The notes under the pieces: model-generated
What the model was told of the DNA's origin: nothing
Seen by the model: the letters and a program-made list of their open reading frames with translations, nothing else
Database searches by the model: none
Made by a program: the position numbers and the translations under genes
Origin: Deltaproteobacteria bacterium
GTDB lineage: Bacteria > Myxococcota_A > Polyangia > HGW-17
DNA length: 64,000 nt
Direction of reading: 5' to 3'
NCBI GenBank assembly: GCA_016937155.1
Contig: JAFGWM010000068.1
Span: 1-64,000 of the forward strand
Shown here: positions 9,289-17,248 of the stretch, piece after piece
Numbering within the stretch: position 1 is the stretch's first letter
Layout: each line of letters starts with the position of its first letter

Positions 9289-9314
9289 TCCGGATTTATG
9301 TCTGTGAGGTTAGT

Positions 9315-10172
9315 ATGATATTCAGAGAAAGAAAGTATGAACGTTTTGAGTATGAGGCCCCCGTACTTTATAAAGCACCCGATAAAAATATCTGGCAGTA
9401 CGGTATAATTCTCGATGTTTCAATGGGTGGTCTGCTTATCAAATCTCCAAATCTTCCAAGAAAACAGTCAAATCTGGAAATTCGTCTGAGTAATATGATT
9501 GAAGGAAATTTTATTCGACTGGAGGGTAAAATTGTAAGATTTGTGGATCCCCCCAGAGGGCCAGCAATGGGTATTGAATTTCTCATACCGGAGAGCTCTC
9601 CTGAATTGAGAAAACTAATTGAAACAATACAGATATCTCTTCGTCCAATTGTAAATGGGCAGCAGGCTACTGAGGAACAGAAGAATGAAGCTGTGCGTTA
9701 TGCCAGAGAACTGCTGGAAAATGCGTCCTATATGGATTATTACAGTACTCTCGAACTGAAATCTGATGTTCTTGAAGATGATCTGGGTGTAAAAAGTGCT
9801 GAAATTGTGAGAACTCTATCCATTCAGTATCAGGGTATTTCGGAAAATGAATCTAAAATTATTCATGAAGCAATAACAATGGTTAAAAGGATCAGTGGAA
9901 TTCTTGGAAATCCTGAAAGACGTCTTGGTTATGACCTATCAAGCGGAAAAATTGAGCCGTCAGTTGTTGAGTACTACGCGAAGAAATATCAGATGGATAT
10001 GAGCGAATTTATGTCATTTTATTCTCATAAGTTCCCTGAAAGGGTGAAAAAAGCTGAGAAACTGATGATGTTAACCAGAGAATATCTGGATTCGGGGAAT
10101 CCAATGGAAGCGCAACGTACTTCAGAAGAAGCCCGAAAACTTGCCCCTTTCCATTTTAAATACGGAAGATAG
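9315..10172 (+). CDS. PilZ-domain protein with C-terminal J-like region
   Basis: 285 aa. Residues about 5-95 form a PilZ domain, the common receptor for cyclic di-GMP. Both binding motifs are present: RxxxR at Arg6-Arg10 (RKYER) and DxSxxG at Asp34, Ser36 and Gly39 (DVSMGG). Residues about 135-220 (YYSTLEL, then GNPERRLGYD) resemble a J-domain skeleton but lack the HPD tripeptide needed to stimulate DnaK. The C-terminal ~60 residues are helical, perhaps one TPR-like unit (PMEAQRTSEEARKLAP). It is likely cytoplasmic and passes a c-di-GMP signal to a partner protein. Its stop lies 3 bp from that of the convergent GGDEF-type gene. The PilZ call is firm; the J-like call is tentative. Confidence 0.85.
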   Translation: MIFRERKYERFEYEAPVLYKAPDKNIWQYGIILDVSMGGLLIKSPNLPRKQSNLEIRLSNMIEGNFIRLEGKIVRFVDPPRGPAMGIEFLIPESSPELRKLIETIQISLRPIVNGQQATEEQKNEAVRYARELLENASYMDYYSTLELKSDVLEDDLGVKSAEIVRTLSIQYQGISENESKIIHEAITMVKRISGILGNPERRLGYDLSSGKIEPSVVEYYAKKYQMDMSEFMSFYSHKFPERVKKAEKLMMLTREYLDSGNPMEAQRTSEEARKLAPFHFKYGR

Positions 10173-10175
10173 TAG

Positions 10176-10910
10176 TCAGTTGCTTTTCTCTGGAGGAGTT
10201 ATTCCCAGATCTCCAGGATCTGTGTTCTTTGCTGTTTCCATAGCAAAATTTATGAGGTCATCGGGGTTTGAACCGTTATCGGGAAAGATAGTTATACCTG
10301 ATTTGAAAGCTGGAAATCGGAAGCTGCTCTGATTCAATTGCTCATACAGACGATCAATGAAAATTTTTGTGCCATCAAGATCTGTATCAAGTAAGAGAAA
10401 TGCCAGAGTATCTTCACTTATTCTTGCGAAAACATCCGTTCCTCTGATCCATCGGCTGAGTTTTTTGCCAAGTACACTCATCATGCTGTATCGTTTTATG
10501 CTGTCAGGTTCAATCCTGTTGTCAAGAGTGATCGCCAGAACCACTAGAGATGTTTTAAGCCGTTCACATCTGAGAACTTCTCTTTTTAGGAGTTCTCTAA
10601 GTCCCCTTTTATTGTAAAGCCCTGTCAGACGGTCTCTTGTGGAAATCCTGCGGATTGTCTGATTGGCGTCCTGAAGTTGGGCTGTGCGCATATTAAGGGT
10701 TCTCTCAAGATCCTTCCTGACGTTGTCGTTTTCCTGAATATTGATTATAAACAGGGAAATCAGAACTGCCAGAAGTAACGGAATGAGTGAAACTGTGAGA
10801 AGGGTTCCGATGCCATGAAAACCTGCGATCCATCCCATGGAAAGAGTTACAACTCCCATTCCTGAAAGGAGAAAAAAGTAACCGAACCATTTGTAAAAAT
10901 TAGTATTCAT
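10176..10910 (-). CDS. Membrane protein with degenerate GGDEF domain
   Basis: 244 aa from the ATG at 10910, which has AAGGA 7 nt upstream; an upstream GTG at 10955 is less likely. Two membrane helices lie at about 8-28 and 32-56, then a short coiled linker (DLERTLNMRTAQLQDANQTIRRIS). The GGDEF fold follows from about 90, opening with the typical DRLTGLYNKRGL. The active-site loop is SEDTL at 165-169 instead of GGDEF, so diguanylate cyclase activity should be lost. The protein may bind GTP or c-di-GMP as a sensor, or simply dimerise. The convergent neighbour is a PilZ c-di-GMP receptor, which supports a place in c-di-GMP signalling. Confidence 0.85.
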   Translation of the reverse strand: MNTNFYKWFGYFFLLSGMGVVTLSMGWIAGFHGIGTLLTVSLIPLLLAVLISLFIINIQENDNVRKDLERTLNMRTAQLQDANQTIRRISTRDRLTGLYNKRGLRELLKREVLRCERLKTSLVVLAITLDNRIEPDSIKRYSMMSVLGKKLSRWIRGTDVFARISEDTLAFLLLDTDLDGTKIFIDRLYEQLNQSSFRFPAFKSGITIFPDNGSNPDDLINFAMETAKNTDPGDLGITPPEKSN

Positions 10911-10981
10911 GTAACTTTCCTTGTAAAATTCAGTGGTTTTACACTGAGTATTCACAACTGGCCACGTATACTTAACTTTAT

Positions 10982-10998
10982 TTGATAACTATTATCAA
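10982..10998. promoter_or_regulatory. 7-3-7 palindrome in divergent promoter region
   Basis: TTGATAA-CTA-TTATCAA is a perfect inverted repeat between the divergent GGDEF-type gene and dapA. It is the kind of site a dimeric regulator binds. No downstream T tract makes it a terminator. No regulator gene lies beside it. Confidence 0.35.
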
Positions 10999-11135
10999 GC
11001 TGAATAATCCAGTGAAGGGCTGATTCAATGTGAACTTTCCGAACTTATGAAGGAATACTGTATCTGCTATTTTAAAGAGAATGAAATTGAGGTAATTGAA
11101 AAGTTGAAAAAAATTCATATTTGAACCATATTTAA

Positions 11136-11151
11136 CCACTGAATTCAGTGG
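11136..11151 (+). promoter_or_regulatory. Palindrome overlapping the dapA ribosome-binding site
   Basis: CCACTGAATTCAGTGG is a perfect 16-bp palindrome. Its last two bases are the first two of the Shine-Dalgarno GGAGG (11150-11154) that serves the dapA ATG at 11160. In RNA it can fold as a 6-bp stem with a 4-nt loop, partly hiding the ribosome site; as DNA it could be an operator. The 10-bp half AATTCAGTGG recurs at 10927-10936, next to the divergent gene's start. Confidence 0.4.
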
Positions 11152-11159
11152 AGGTTATT

Positions 11160-12041
11160 ATGTCTGCAGTACTCAAAGGTTCTATTGTTGCTCTTGTTAC
11201 TCCCTTCTTCGATGGAAAAGTAGATTTTGAATCCTTTGGAAGATTGGTGGATTATCATCTGGAAAATAAGACAGATGCACTTTTAGTTTGTGGGACAACA
11301 GGTGAAGCTGCAACTCTAACTGATGAAGAATATGGTGAAGTATTAAGATTTGTATCGGGAAGGGCAAGTGGTATTGTGCCTGTTATTGCGGGAACAGGTC
11401 TTAATGATACAGAAAAAACTGTTGAAAGAACCAGACTTGCCGCAGAAGAAGGATATGACTATGCACTGGTGGTTACTCCCTATTACAACAAGCCAACGCA
11501 AAATGGTCTTGTGGCTCATTATTCTCATGTAGCCGAAAATAGCGATATTCCTGTTATCCTTTATAATGTACCATCACGGACCGGTATTAATCTTTTACCA
11601 TCAACTGTTTCAGAACTTGCTGTATTACCTGGTATATATGGAATAAAGGAAGCATCTGGAAGTGTTGGACAGGGGGCTGAAATATTAGCTTCAGTTAAAA
11701 ATTTTCCACTGTTCAGTGGGGATGATAAAATTAATCTACCACTTGTAGCCATCGGAGGAAGTGGTTCAATAAGTGTGGTTTCAAATATTATTCCTATGGA
11801 ATTTTCCAGAATGTTCAGTTTATGGTGGGAGGGAGATCACGACAGAAGTCTTGAACTTTATTATAAATATCTAAGACTATGCGATCTTCTTTTTATTGAG
11901 ACAAATCCAGTTCCCGCAAAAGCTGCATTGGAAATGATGAATCTGATAAGAAGTTCGGAAGTCAGGCTTCCCCTTGTTAAAATGAAGGACAGCTCTATTG
12001 CAATTCTTAAAGAAGAACTGGGAAGGCTTGAAATAATATGA
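11160..12041 (+). CDS. dapA: 4-hydroxy-tetrahydrodipicolinate synthase
   Basis: This enzyme condenses pyruvate with aspartate semialdehyde, the first committed step to lysine and meso-diaminopimelate for peptidoglycan. At 293 aa it has normal family length. Lys163 in YGIKEASG is the Schiff-base residue and Tyr135 in YNVPSRTG the proton-relay residue. GTTGEAATL near 43 forms the pyruvate-binding loop. The ATG at 11160 is chosen for its GGAGG at 5-nt spacing, over a GTG at 11148. It is the first gene of an operon: the next gene overlaps its stop by 4 nt (ATGA). The palindrome at 11136 may control it. The downstream genes are not lysine-pathway genes. Confidence 0.96.
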   Translation: MSAVLKGSIVALVTPFFDGKVDFESFGRLVDYHLENKTDALLVCGTTGEAATLTDEEYGEVLRFVSGRASGIVPVIAGTGLNDTEKTVERTRLAAEEGYDYALVVTPYYNKPTQNGLVAHYSHVAENSDIPVILYNVPSRTGINLLPSTVSELAVLPGIYGIKEASGSVGQGAEILASVKNFPLFSGDDKINLPLVAIGGSGSISVVSNIIPMEFSRMFSLWWEGDHDRSLELYYKYLRLCDLLFIETNPVPAKAALEMMNLIRSSEVRLPLVKMKDSSIAILKEELGRLEII

Positions 12042-14575
12042 AAAAACTACTTTTCATTTTTTTTATTTCAATATTTTACGGTTGTACCGTCGGGGATGTT
12101 TATTCGGGACATTCAGAGGGTGAGGAATGTTCAAGGCATCTACCCTGTGCAGATGGACTTCACTGCCAGAATGGATACTGTGTTGATCCTGATGGTGGTA
12201 TTGACGGTGGAGAAGATATCATTGGGGATGCCGATTCTGGTGCTGATATTGAGGATATTTCAGATGTTTCCGATATATCAGATGCTTCACTATGCGGTGA
12301 TGATGAGATCCAGTGTGGTTCAGGGTGCTGCTCAGGAGACGAAGTCTGTATTGGAGAACAGTGTATAGAAACTTCAGGAGAATGTGAAACATCGGACAGT
12401 TGTCCCGGTGATACATACTGCAGTGATGGTTTTTGTATTCCGTGGGGCACCGGACCGGGAGGTACATACAATCCCGAGTGTGGTTTTTTCAGCGCTGCCG
12501 GTTTGTTTCAGCCTGTTGTACAGTGCCAGTGGGCAGCTCCTCCTGTTGGAGATGCTTTTCCCGGACATGTGAATGTATTATCAACACCACTGGTGGCGGA
12601 TTTCAATTTTGATAATGATTCTTCGGTCAGATATCCATCAATCGTTTTTGTGAGTTACAACGGTACGGATGGTTCCAGTGGTTTCTATAATGGTGCTTAT
12701 GGTGTTATCAGAGTTCTTGATGGCAGAACATGTGAACAGCTTTACAATGTTGGTACTATGCTAAATGGTTGTAATACCCCGGCAATTGCTGATCTTGATG
12801 GAGATGGCAGACCTGAAATTATTGCTCACAATGGCTATGGTGGTGTGGAAGCTTTTACGTATGATGCCAATTCAGATTCTTTTATTCAGTTATGGCACGG
12901 ACATGACAGTGGCGGAAATGCAATAAATTACAGTGCTCAGTCTACAGGGTGGTCTGGAGTAAGTGTCCATGATATCAATGATGATGGTTTGCCTGAAGTC
13001 ATCAGTTTCGGGATGGTTTATGATAATACCGGGTTACTTATTGAAAGTACCTTCAACCTTTCCTCTGGACTTTATTATCCAGCCGTTGCGGATATTGACA
13101 GAGATGGTGAAGTTGAAATAACAAACGGAAATTCACTGTACTCATTTGATCTCAATTCCCAGAACTGGGTGCTTGACTGGTCTTCGGGTCCCATGACTGG
13201 AAATGTGGCCTACGGAGATTTTGGAACATTTCCACTTGACTCATCACAGGACGATCGAAAATTACTTGATGGAATAGCTGAGATAGTTCTTGTGGGAAGT
13301 GGTGTTTCTTACATTTTAAACTCTTACGGAAGAGTTGTTTTCGGTCCAATCAGTTTTCCTGCTGGAAGTGGCGGCGGTCCACCCACAGTTGGTGACTATG
13401 ATGGAGATGGCAGAGCTGAATTCAGTGCTGCGTCAAGTGATTCAATTACAGTTTTTGATCCGGACTGCACTGGAATCAGTGATATCAATTACTGTGTCAG
13501 TTTGAGAACAGATGGTATTTTGTGGGCTCAGGTGAGCCAGGATCATTCGTCGAATCGTACCGGATCATCACTTTTTGATTTTGAAGGTGATTCAAGGGTT
13601 GAAGTAGTGTACGCAGATGAAGTTTTTACAAGAGTGTATGACGGCCGGACCGGGGAAGTTGTTTTCAGTCAGTGGCACAGCAGTTGTACATGGAACGAAA
13701 ATCCTATTGTAGCTGATGTTGATGGTGATTTTAACGCTGAACTTGTTGTTCCATCCAATGTGAACTGTACTATTTCTCCAACATCCGCCGGTGGAGTTGC
13801 CTATCCCTCATCACATCAGGGTTATCCGATGGATCCCCTGTTTAAGGGTCTGAGGTGTGAAGTCGATGATGATTGTATGAGTGGAATATGTGATTCATTT
13901 TTCTGCAGGTGTACTGAAGATACTCATTGTGGAGAAGCAAACAGTGGGTATGTCTGTGATGCCCCAGTAGCTGGGACGCCGGGTACAGGGAATGTTTGCC
14001 GTAGTCAGTGGCTTGGTGCCTATAGTGGCATCAAAGTGTATGCTGATACTCTCGATAGATGGGTAGCTTCAAGAACAATCTGGAATCAGCACACCTATAG
14101 TGTGACAAACATTTCAGAGGATGGAACAGTTCCTTCATTATCCAGTTGGGTTCCCAACTGGTTTGATTCGTCTCTTAATAATTTTCGTCAGAATGTTCAG
14201 GGGGATGTTCCTGCAGGAACCGCTCCGGACATTACTCTCAGAGAGGGTTCATACAGTTGTGACTTTGGTACTGCTCAGATACAGATAACAATGTGTAATC
14301 GTGGAACACAACCTGTTGGAGCCGGGGTTCCTGTCACTATTTATGATGGTGAAAATGTTGTGTGCGAAACATATTCTGAAACTCTGGCTGATATAGGCCA
14401 GTGCATTGAACTTAATTGTGACTGGGATATGCCTCCGGCTACGGCTGGAACAGCAGCAACTCTTAGTGTTAATGCTGATACTGACAGCAGCGGATTTCAG
14501 TATACAGCTGAATGTATTGAGACAAACAATCAACTGACAATCCCTGATGTCTACTGTACTACCATTGGAAAGTGA
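12038..14575 (+). CDS. Lipoprotein with FG-GAP/VCBS-like beta-propeller repeats
   Basis: 845 aa. The signal peptide ends in FYGC, with Cys16 lipidated. A Cys-rich module (CADGLHCQNGYC) and an Asp/Ile/Ser linker follow, then more Cys clusters to about residue 140. From about 180 to 600 there are at least six FG-GAP/VCBS-type Asp-rich loops: ADLDGDGRPEI, HDINDDGLPEV, ADIDRDGEVEI, GDYDGDGRAEF, FDFEGDSRVEV and ADVDGDFNAEL. Such loops bind calcium in integrin-like beta-propellers. A short Cys-rich insert (CEVDDDCMSGIC) sits near 605, and the last ~130 residues look like a beta-sandwich. Surface adhesion or ligand binding is the likely role. It overlaps dapA by 4 nt and is translationally coupled to it. 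Confidence 0.88.
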   Translation: MKKLLFIFFISIFYGCTVGDVYSGHSEGEECSRHLPCADGLHCQNGYCVDPDGGIDGGEDIIGDADSGADIEDISDVSDISDASLCGDDEIQCGSGCCSGDEVCIGEQCIETSGECETSDSCPGDTYCSDGFCIPWGTGPGGTYNPECGFFSAAGLFQPVVQCQWAAPPVGDAFPGHVNVLSTPLVADFNFDNDSSVRYPSIVFVSYNGTDGSSGFYNGAYGVIRVLDGRTCEQLYNVGTMLNGCNTPAIADLDGDGRPEIIAHNGYGGVEAFTYDANSDSFIQLWHGHDSGGNAINYSAQSTGWSGVSVHDINDDGLPEVISFGMVYDNTGLLIESTFNLSSGLYYPAVADIDRDGEVEITNGNSLYSFDLNSQNWVLDWSSGPMTGNVAYGDFGTFPLDSSQDDRKLLDGIAEIVLVGSGVSYILNSYGRVVFGPISFPAGSGGGPPTVGDYDGDGRAEFSAASSDSITVFDPDCTGISDINYCVSLRTDGILWAQVSQDHSSNRTGSSLFDFEGDSRVEVVYADEVFTRVYDGRTGEVVFSQWHSSCTWNENPIVADVDGDFNAELVVPSNVNCTISPTSAGGVAYPSSHQGYPMDPLFKGLRCEVDDDCMSGICDSFFCRCTEDTHCGEANSGYVCDAPVAGTPGTGNVCRSQWLGAYSGIKVYADTLDRWVASRTIWNQHTYSVTNISEDGTVPSLSSWVPNWFDSSLNNFRQNVQGDVPAGTAPDITLREGSYSCDFGTAQIQITMCNRGTQPVGAGVPVTIYDGENVVCETYSETLADIGQCIELNCDWDMPPATAGTAATLSVNADTDSSGFQYTAECIETNNQLTIPDVYCTTIGK

Positions 14576-14579
14576 TATT

Positions 14580-16058
14580 ATGAAGGGTTTAATTTTTTTC
14601 CTATACCTGAGTGTTTTTATAATAGGTTGTTCAGGAAAGAGTGGCAGTTTTGGTCCTGAAGATGCTGGAAATGATCTGCTTGATACTGTGGATACACTTG
14701 ACATCAATGATGTAACTGACGTAACTGATGATATTGAAGATGTTGAAAATCCAGCTGTTTGTGGAAATGGGTTTGTGGAGGGGGATGAAGCATGTGATGA
14801 TGGAAATAATATCAGTGGAGATGGTTGTAATTCCTCATGCAGAATCAGTGATGGAATGGATCGCGTTGTAAATACTGTTTATTATGGAGATCAGACATCA
14901 CCTGCTATAGTTGAGAAACTTTCCAGAGACGGAACATTTGTGGTTTTATATACTGACTGGGGTAACTCTGATGGTTCCAACGCAGGCATCAGGATGAGAA
15001 TTTTTTCATCTGATGGAACACCTCATGATGATGTACGAGTAAACACTACATTTACATCCGGGAATCAGTATTCTCCTGCAGGGGCAATGGCTGAAAATGG
15101 CAATATTTTTGTGGTCTGGACAGATGAATTTGAAAACAGTGAGTTTTTCCCAGGAATACGAGGAAAAATAGTGGATATTAATGGTGATCCTGTAACTGAT
15201 GAATTTACAGTGGATACAAATTCTGTGGGTGAGGATCTCGACCCTTCAATTGCTGTAAATTCTGATGGTGTGTGGATGGTAAGCTGGGTGGATACCAGTG
15301 GTGATGGCGGAGCTGATCTTAAGGCAAGACTTTTTGATTCATCCGGTAATCCTATGGTGAATGGAATTACAGCCGATAATGGTGAATTTCTGTTGCCTGT
15401 TCCTTCTTCAGGAATTCAGAAACATCCGTATGTCAGTGTTGTATTTGATTCAATGTGGGGAGTTATATACGAAGACTATAGTGGAACGTGGGATTCAAGT
15501 GGAAGTGGGGTTTCCGTTGTAATTATGTCTTCAGATGGTTCACATGTTTCATCCGCAGGGATGAATTCTATTTCAACAGGCAATCAGAGTACTCCATCCA
15601 TGTCATCCACAAACTCAACAATTACAGGATGCTGGATTGACGACAGTCATCTTTATGATCCATGGGGATGGGGTGTTCACTGCAGGGTTGTCGATGGATC
15701 GCTTACTGGAATTACAGATGATTTTCAGATTTCAGACAATACACTTTCTTCACAGTTGAATCCCACTTTATTTGCTGATCCCACAGGCTTTACGGTTTTT
15801 TGGGAGGACTGGGGTGCTGTGGATGGAAACGGTGCAGGAATAAGAGGAAGGCGTTTTAATTATTCCGGTGTTGCCGAGACCGATGAGATACCGGTTAATT
15901 CAACATATCTTGATCACCAGATTTCTCCTGCGGTGATACTTCTTGATGACCTCTATTTTGTTGTATGGGAGGACTCTTCTTCTTTAATTCCTGATGAAGC
16001 AGGTAGAAGTATACGGATTAGAACCCTGAGACAGTCACAGTTCACTGGGGGAGAATAA
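14580..16058 (+). CDS. Lipoprotein with myxobacterial disulfide repeat
   Basis: 492 aa from the ATG at 14580, four bases after the previous stop. The lipobox is FIIGC, with Cys17 lipidated. An Asp/Val/Thr linker (DINDVTDVTDDIEDV) leads to one clear Myxococcus Cys-rich repeat, with CGNGFVEGDEACDDGNN and then GDGCNSSC. The remaining ~390 residues are beta-rich repeats, each with a motif like VVWTDEF, VSWVDTS or VFWEDWG, suggesting a beta-propeller of about six blades. A surface or outer-membrane role is likely; no enzyme motif was seen. It sits in the dapA operon, directly before the HDOD gene. Confidence 0.88.
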   Translation: MKGLIFFLYLSVFIIGCSGKSGSFGPEDAGNDLLDTVDTLDINDVTDVTDDIEDVENPAVCGNGFVEGDEACDDGNNISGDGCNSSCRISDGMDRVVNTVYYGDQTSPAIVEKLSRDGTFVVLYTDWGNSDGSNAGIRMRIFSSDGTPHDDVRVNTTFTSGNQYSPAGAMAENGNIFVVWTDEFENSEFFPGIRGKIVDINGDPVTDEFTVDTNSVGEDLDPSIAVNSDGVWMVSWVDTSGDGGADLKARLFDSSGNPMVNGITADNGEFLLPVPSSGIQKHPYVSVVFDSMWGVIYEDYSGTWDSSGSGVSVVIMSSDGSHVSSAGMNSISTGNQSTPSMSSTNSTITGCWIDDSHLYDPWGWGVHCRVVDGSLTGITDDFQISDNTLSSQLNPTLFADPTGFTVFWEDWGAVDGNGAGIRGRRFNYSGVAETDEIPVNSTYLDHQISPAVILLDDLYFVVWEDSSSLIPDEAGRSIRIRTLRQSQFTGGE

Positions 16059-16059
16059 T

Positions 16060-16863
16060 TTGGAACATCTGGATTTTACCGATGAAATAAAACATCTGCC
16101 TGGAAGTGTTGATGCGTGTACTAAATTGAGGAAGGCAATTACCGGTGGAAAAGCCACTGCTACTGAACTGGGTGAACTTCTCTCTCTTGACAGTATCCTT
16201 GCAGCAAGGGTTCTTAAACTTGCCAACAGTCCATTTTATGGAATAGGGAAGCCTGTCAGTTCGTTGAAACAGGCGGTTATACTGCTGGGGCAAAGGTTGA
16301 TTGGTCATCTTATACTCAGTGCCACAATGAATGTTATGACCACCTCGGACATCCTGAAACCCCCGCTGGATCCTGATTTATTCTGGACTCATTCACTGGT
16401 ATCCGCATTTATTTCCAAAAAGCTTGCTTCGGATTTAGGCAGTGAAGCAGCAGATGAAGCTTTCACCATGGGTTTATTGCATGATATTGGTGTTTTTTTG
16501 CTCATCTTAAAGTTTAAAAGGATATATCCAAATCTTTTGATGAGGTTTGGAGACAGTACAGAGGGAATGCGAACAGAAATGAAAATGCTGAAAACATCAC
16601 ATTGTGATGCAGCAGGTGTTTTATTTGAAAAATGGCATATTCCTTCAAATATAGGAAGGGCAATTGAAAATCATCATGGTGAAGTAACTTCAGGTCTTGG
16701 TTTTCTTCCAGTGGTTGAAGAATGGACTAAAATTCTGGGCTATCCACTGGTGAACCCTCCAAAAGAACCTTCAGTGCCTAAGTTTCTTAAGTTTAAAAAT
16801 ACAGTTTATGTCACAACTGATTTGAAAAGTGAGATTGAGGAATTTTTGGTTGCATCAAAATAA
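16060..16863 (+). CDS. HDOD domain signalling protein
   Basis: 267 aa. The start is TTG at 16060, one base after the previous stop, with GGGGGAG upstream. HDOD domains are HD-like output modules without the full metal site, found in signalling and c-di-GMP-linked proteins. The family pattern is clear: LPGSVDACTKLRKAI at the start, then LSLDSILAARVLKLANSPFYG, and MGLLHDIGVFLL near 150. The protein has no receiver or GGDEF domain attached, so it must act through a partner. It ends the dapA-lipoprotein operon, and convergent small genes follow. Function within the cell is not known. Confidence 0.88.
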   Translation: MEHLDFTDEIKHLPGSVDACTKLRKAITGGKATATELGELLSLDSILAARVLKLANSPFYGIGKPVSSLKQAVILLGQRLIGHLILSATMNVMTTSDILKPPLDPDLFWTHSLVSAFISKKLASDLGSEAADEAFTMGLLHDIGVFLLILKFKRIYPNLLMRFGDSTEGMRTEMKMLKTSHCDAAGVLFEKWHIPSNIGRAIENHHGEVTSGLGFLPVVEEWTKILGYPLVNPPKEPSVPKFLKFKNTVYVTTDLKSEIEEFLVASK

Positions 16864-17025
16864 TCAGTGATGTCGTCTGTGTTTGTGATGCTTTACTTTG
16901 CAGACGGTTTTACCTCTACTGTTTTTATAGCATCTCCGGGATCCTCTTGATCTTATAATACATCCGCTAAGAAGTGTTGTGGCTGCAAATGCAAATACCA
17001 TTAGTAGCACTGTTTTTTTATTCAT
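16864..17025 (-). CDS. Tiny basic lipoprotein (53 aa)
   Basis: The ATG at 17025 has a near-ideal site, AAAGGAGG, 6 nt upstream. Residues 1-22 form a complete lipoprotein signal: NKK, a hydrophobic core, then the lipobox LLSGC with Cys22. The mature peptide is only 32 residues and strongly basic, rich in Arg, Lys and His, ending HKHRRHH. It contains two further cysteines (RCY and VCK) that could form a disulfide. The basic tail could bind polyanions such as peptidoglycan, LPS or DNA, or metals through its histidines; this is inference. The stop directly abuts the end of the convergent HDOD gene. No family was recognised, but the reading frame and ribosome site together make it convincing. Confidence 0.75.
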   Translation of the reverse strand: MNKKTVLLMVFAFAATTLLSGCIIRSRGSRRCYKNSRGKTVCKVKHHKHRRHH

Positions 17026-17248
17026 TTTTGAACCTCCTTTCTCTGACGTGCTCTAAAAGTATCACAGATCGCCACAAATAACAAATGACCCCTGAAAGTG
17101 TCTTTCAATAATAGGGAATAGATAGGGTGTGATCTTTTTACTTTCCTGTATATTGGTGATGAATAATATTCAGTTATAAGATATTGTGGAGCACAAGGAT
17201 TTAACCTTTTTCCCTAAAATGTGGGATTCGCAATAAAGGATACGGCTG

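Noticed and set aside
11047..11124. 25-aa frame MKEYCICYFKENEIEVIEKL upstream of dapA
   Set aside because: The composition looks like protein and the frame is open back to 11009, but there is no ribosome site or known family. Left as a possible gene remnant.
14249..14707. Minus-strand 152-aa frame
   Set aside because: It overlaps two well-supported lipoprotein genes and has no ribosome site or family pattern.
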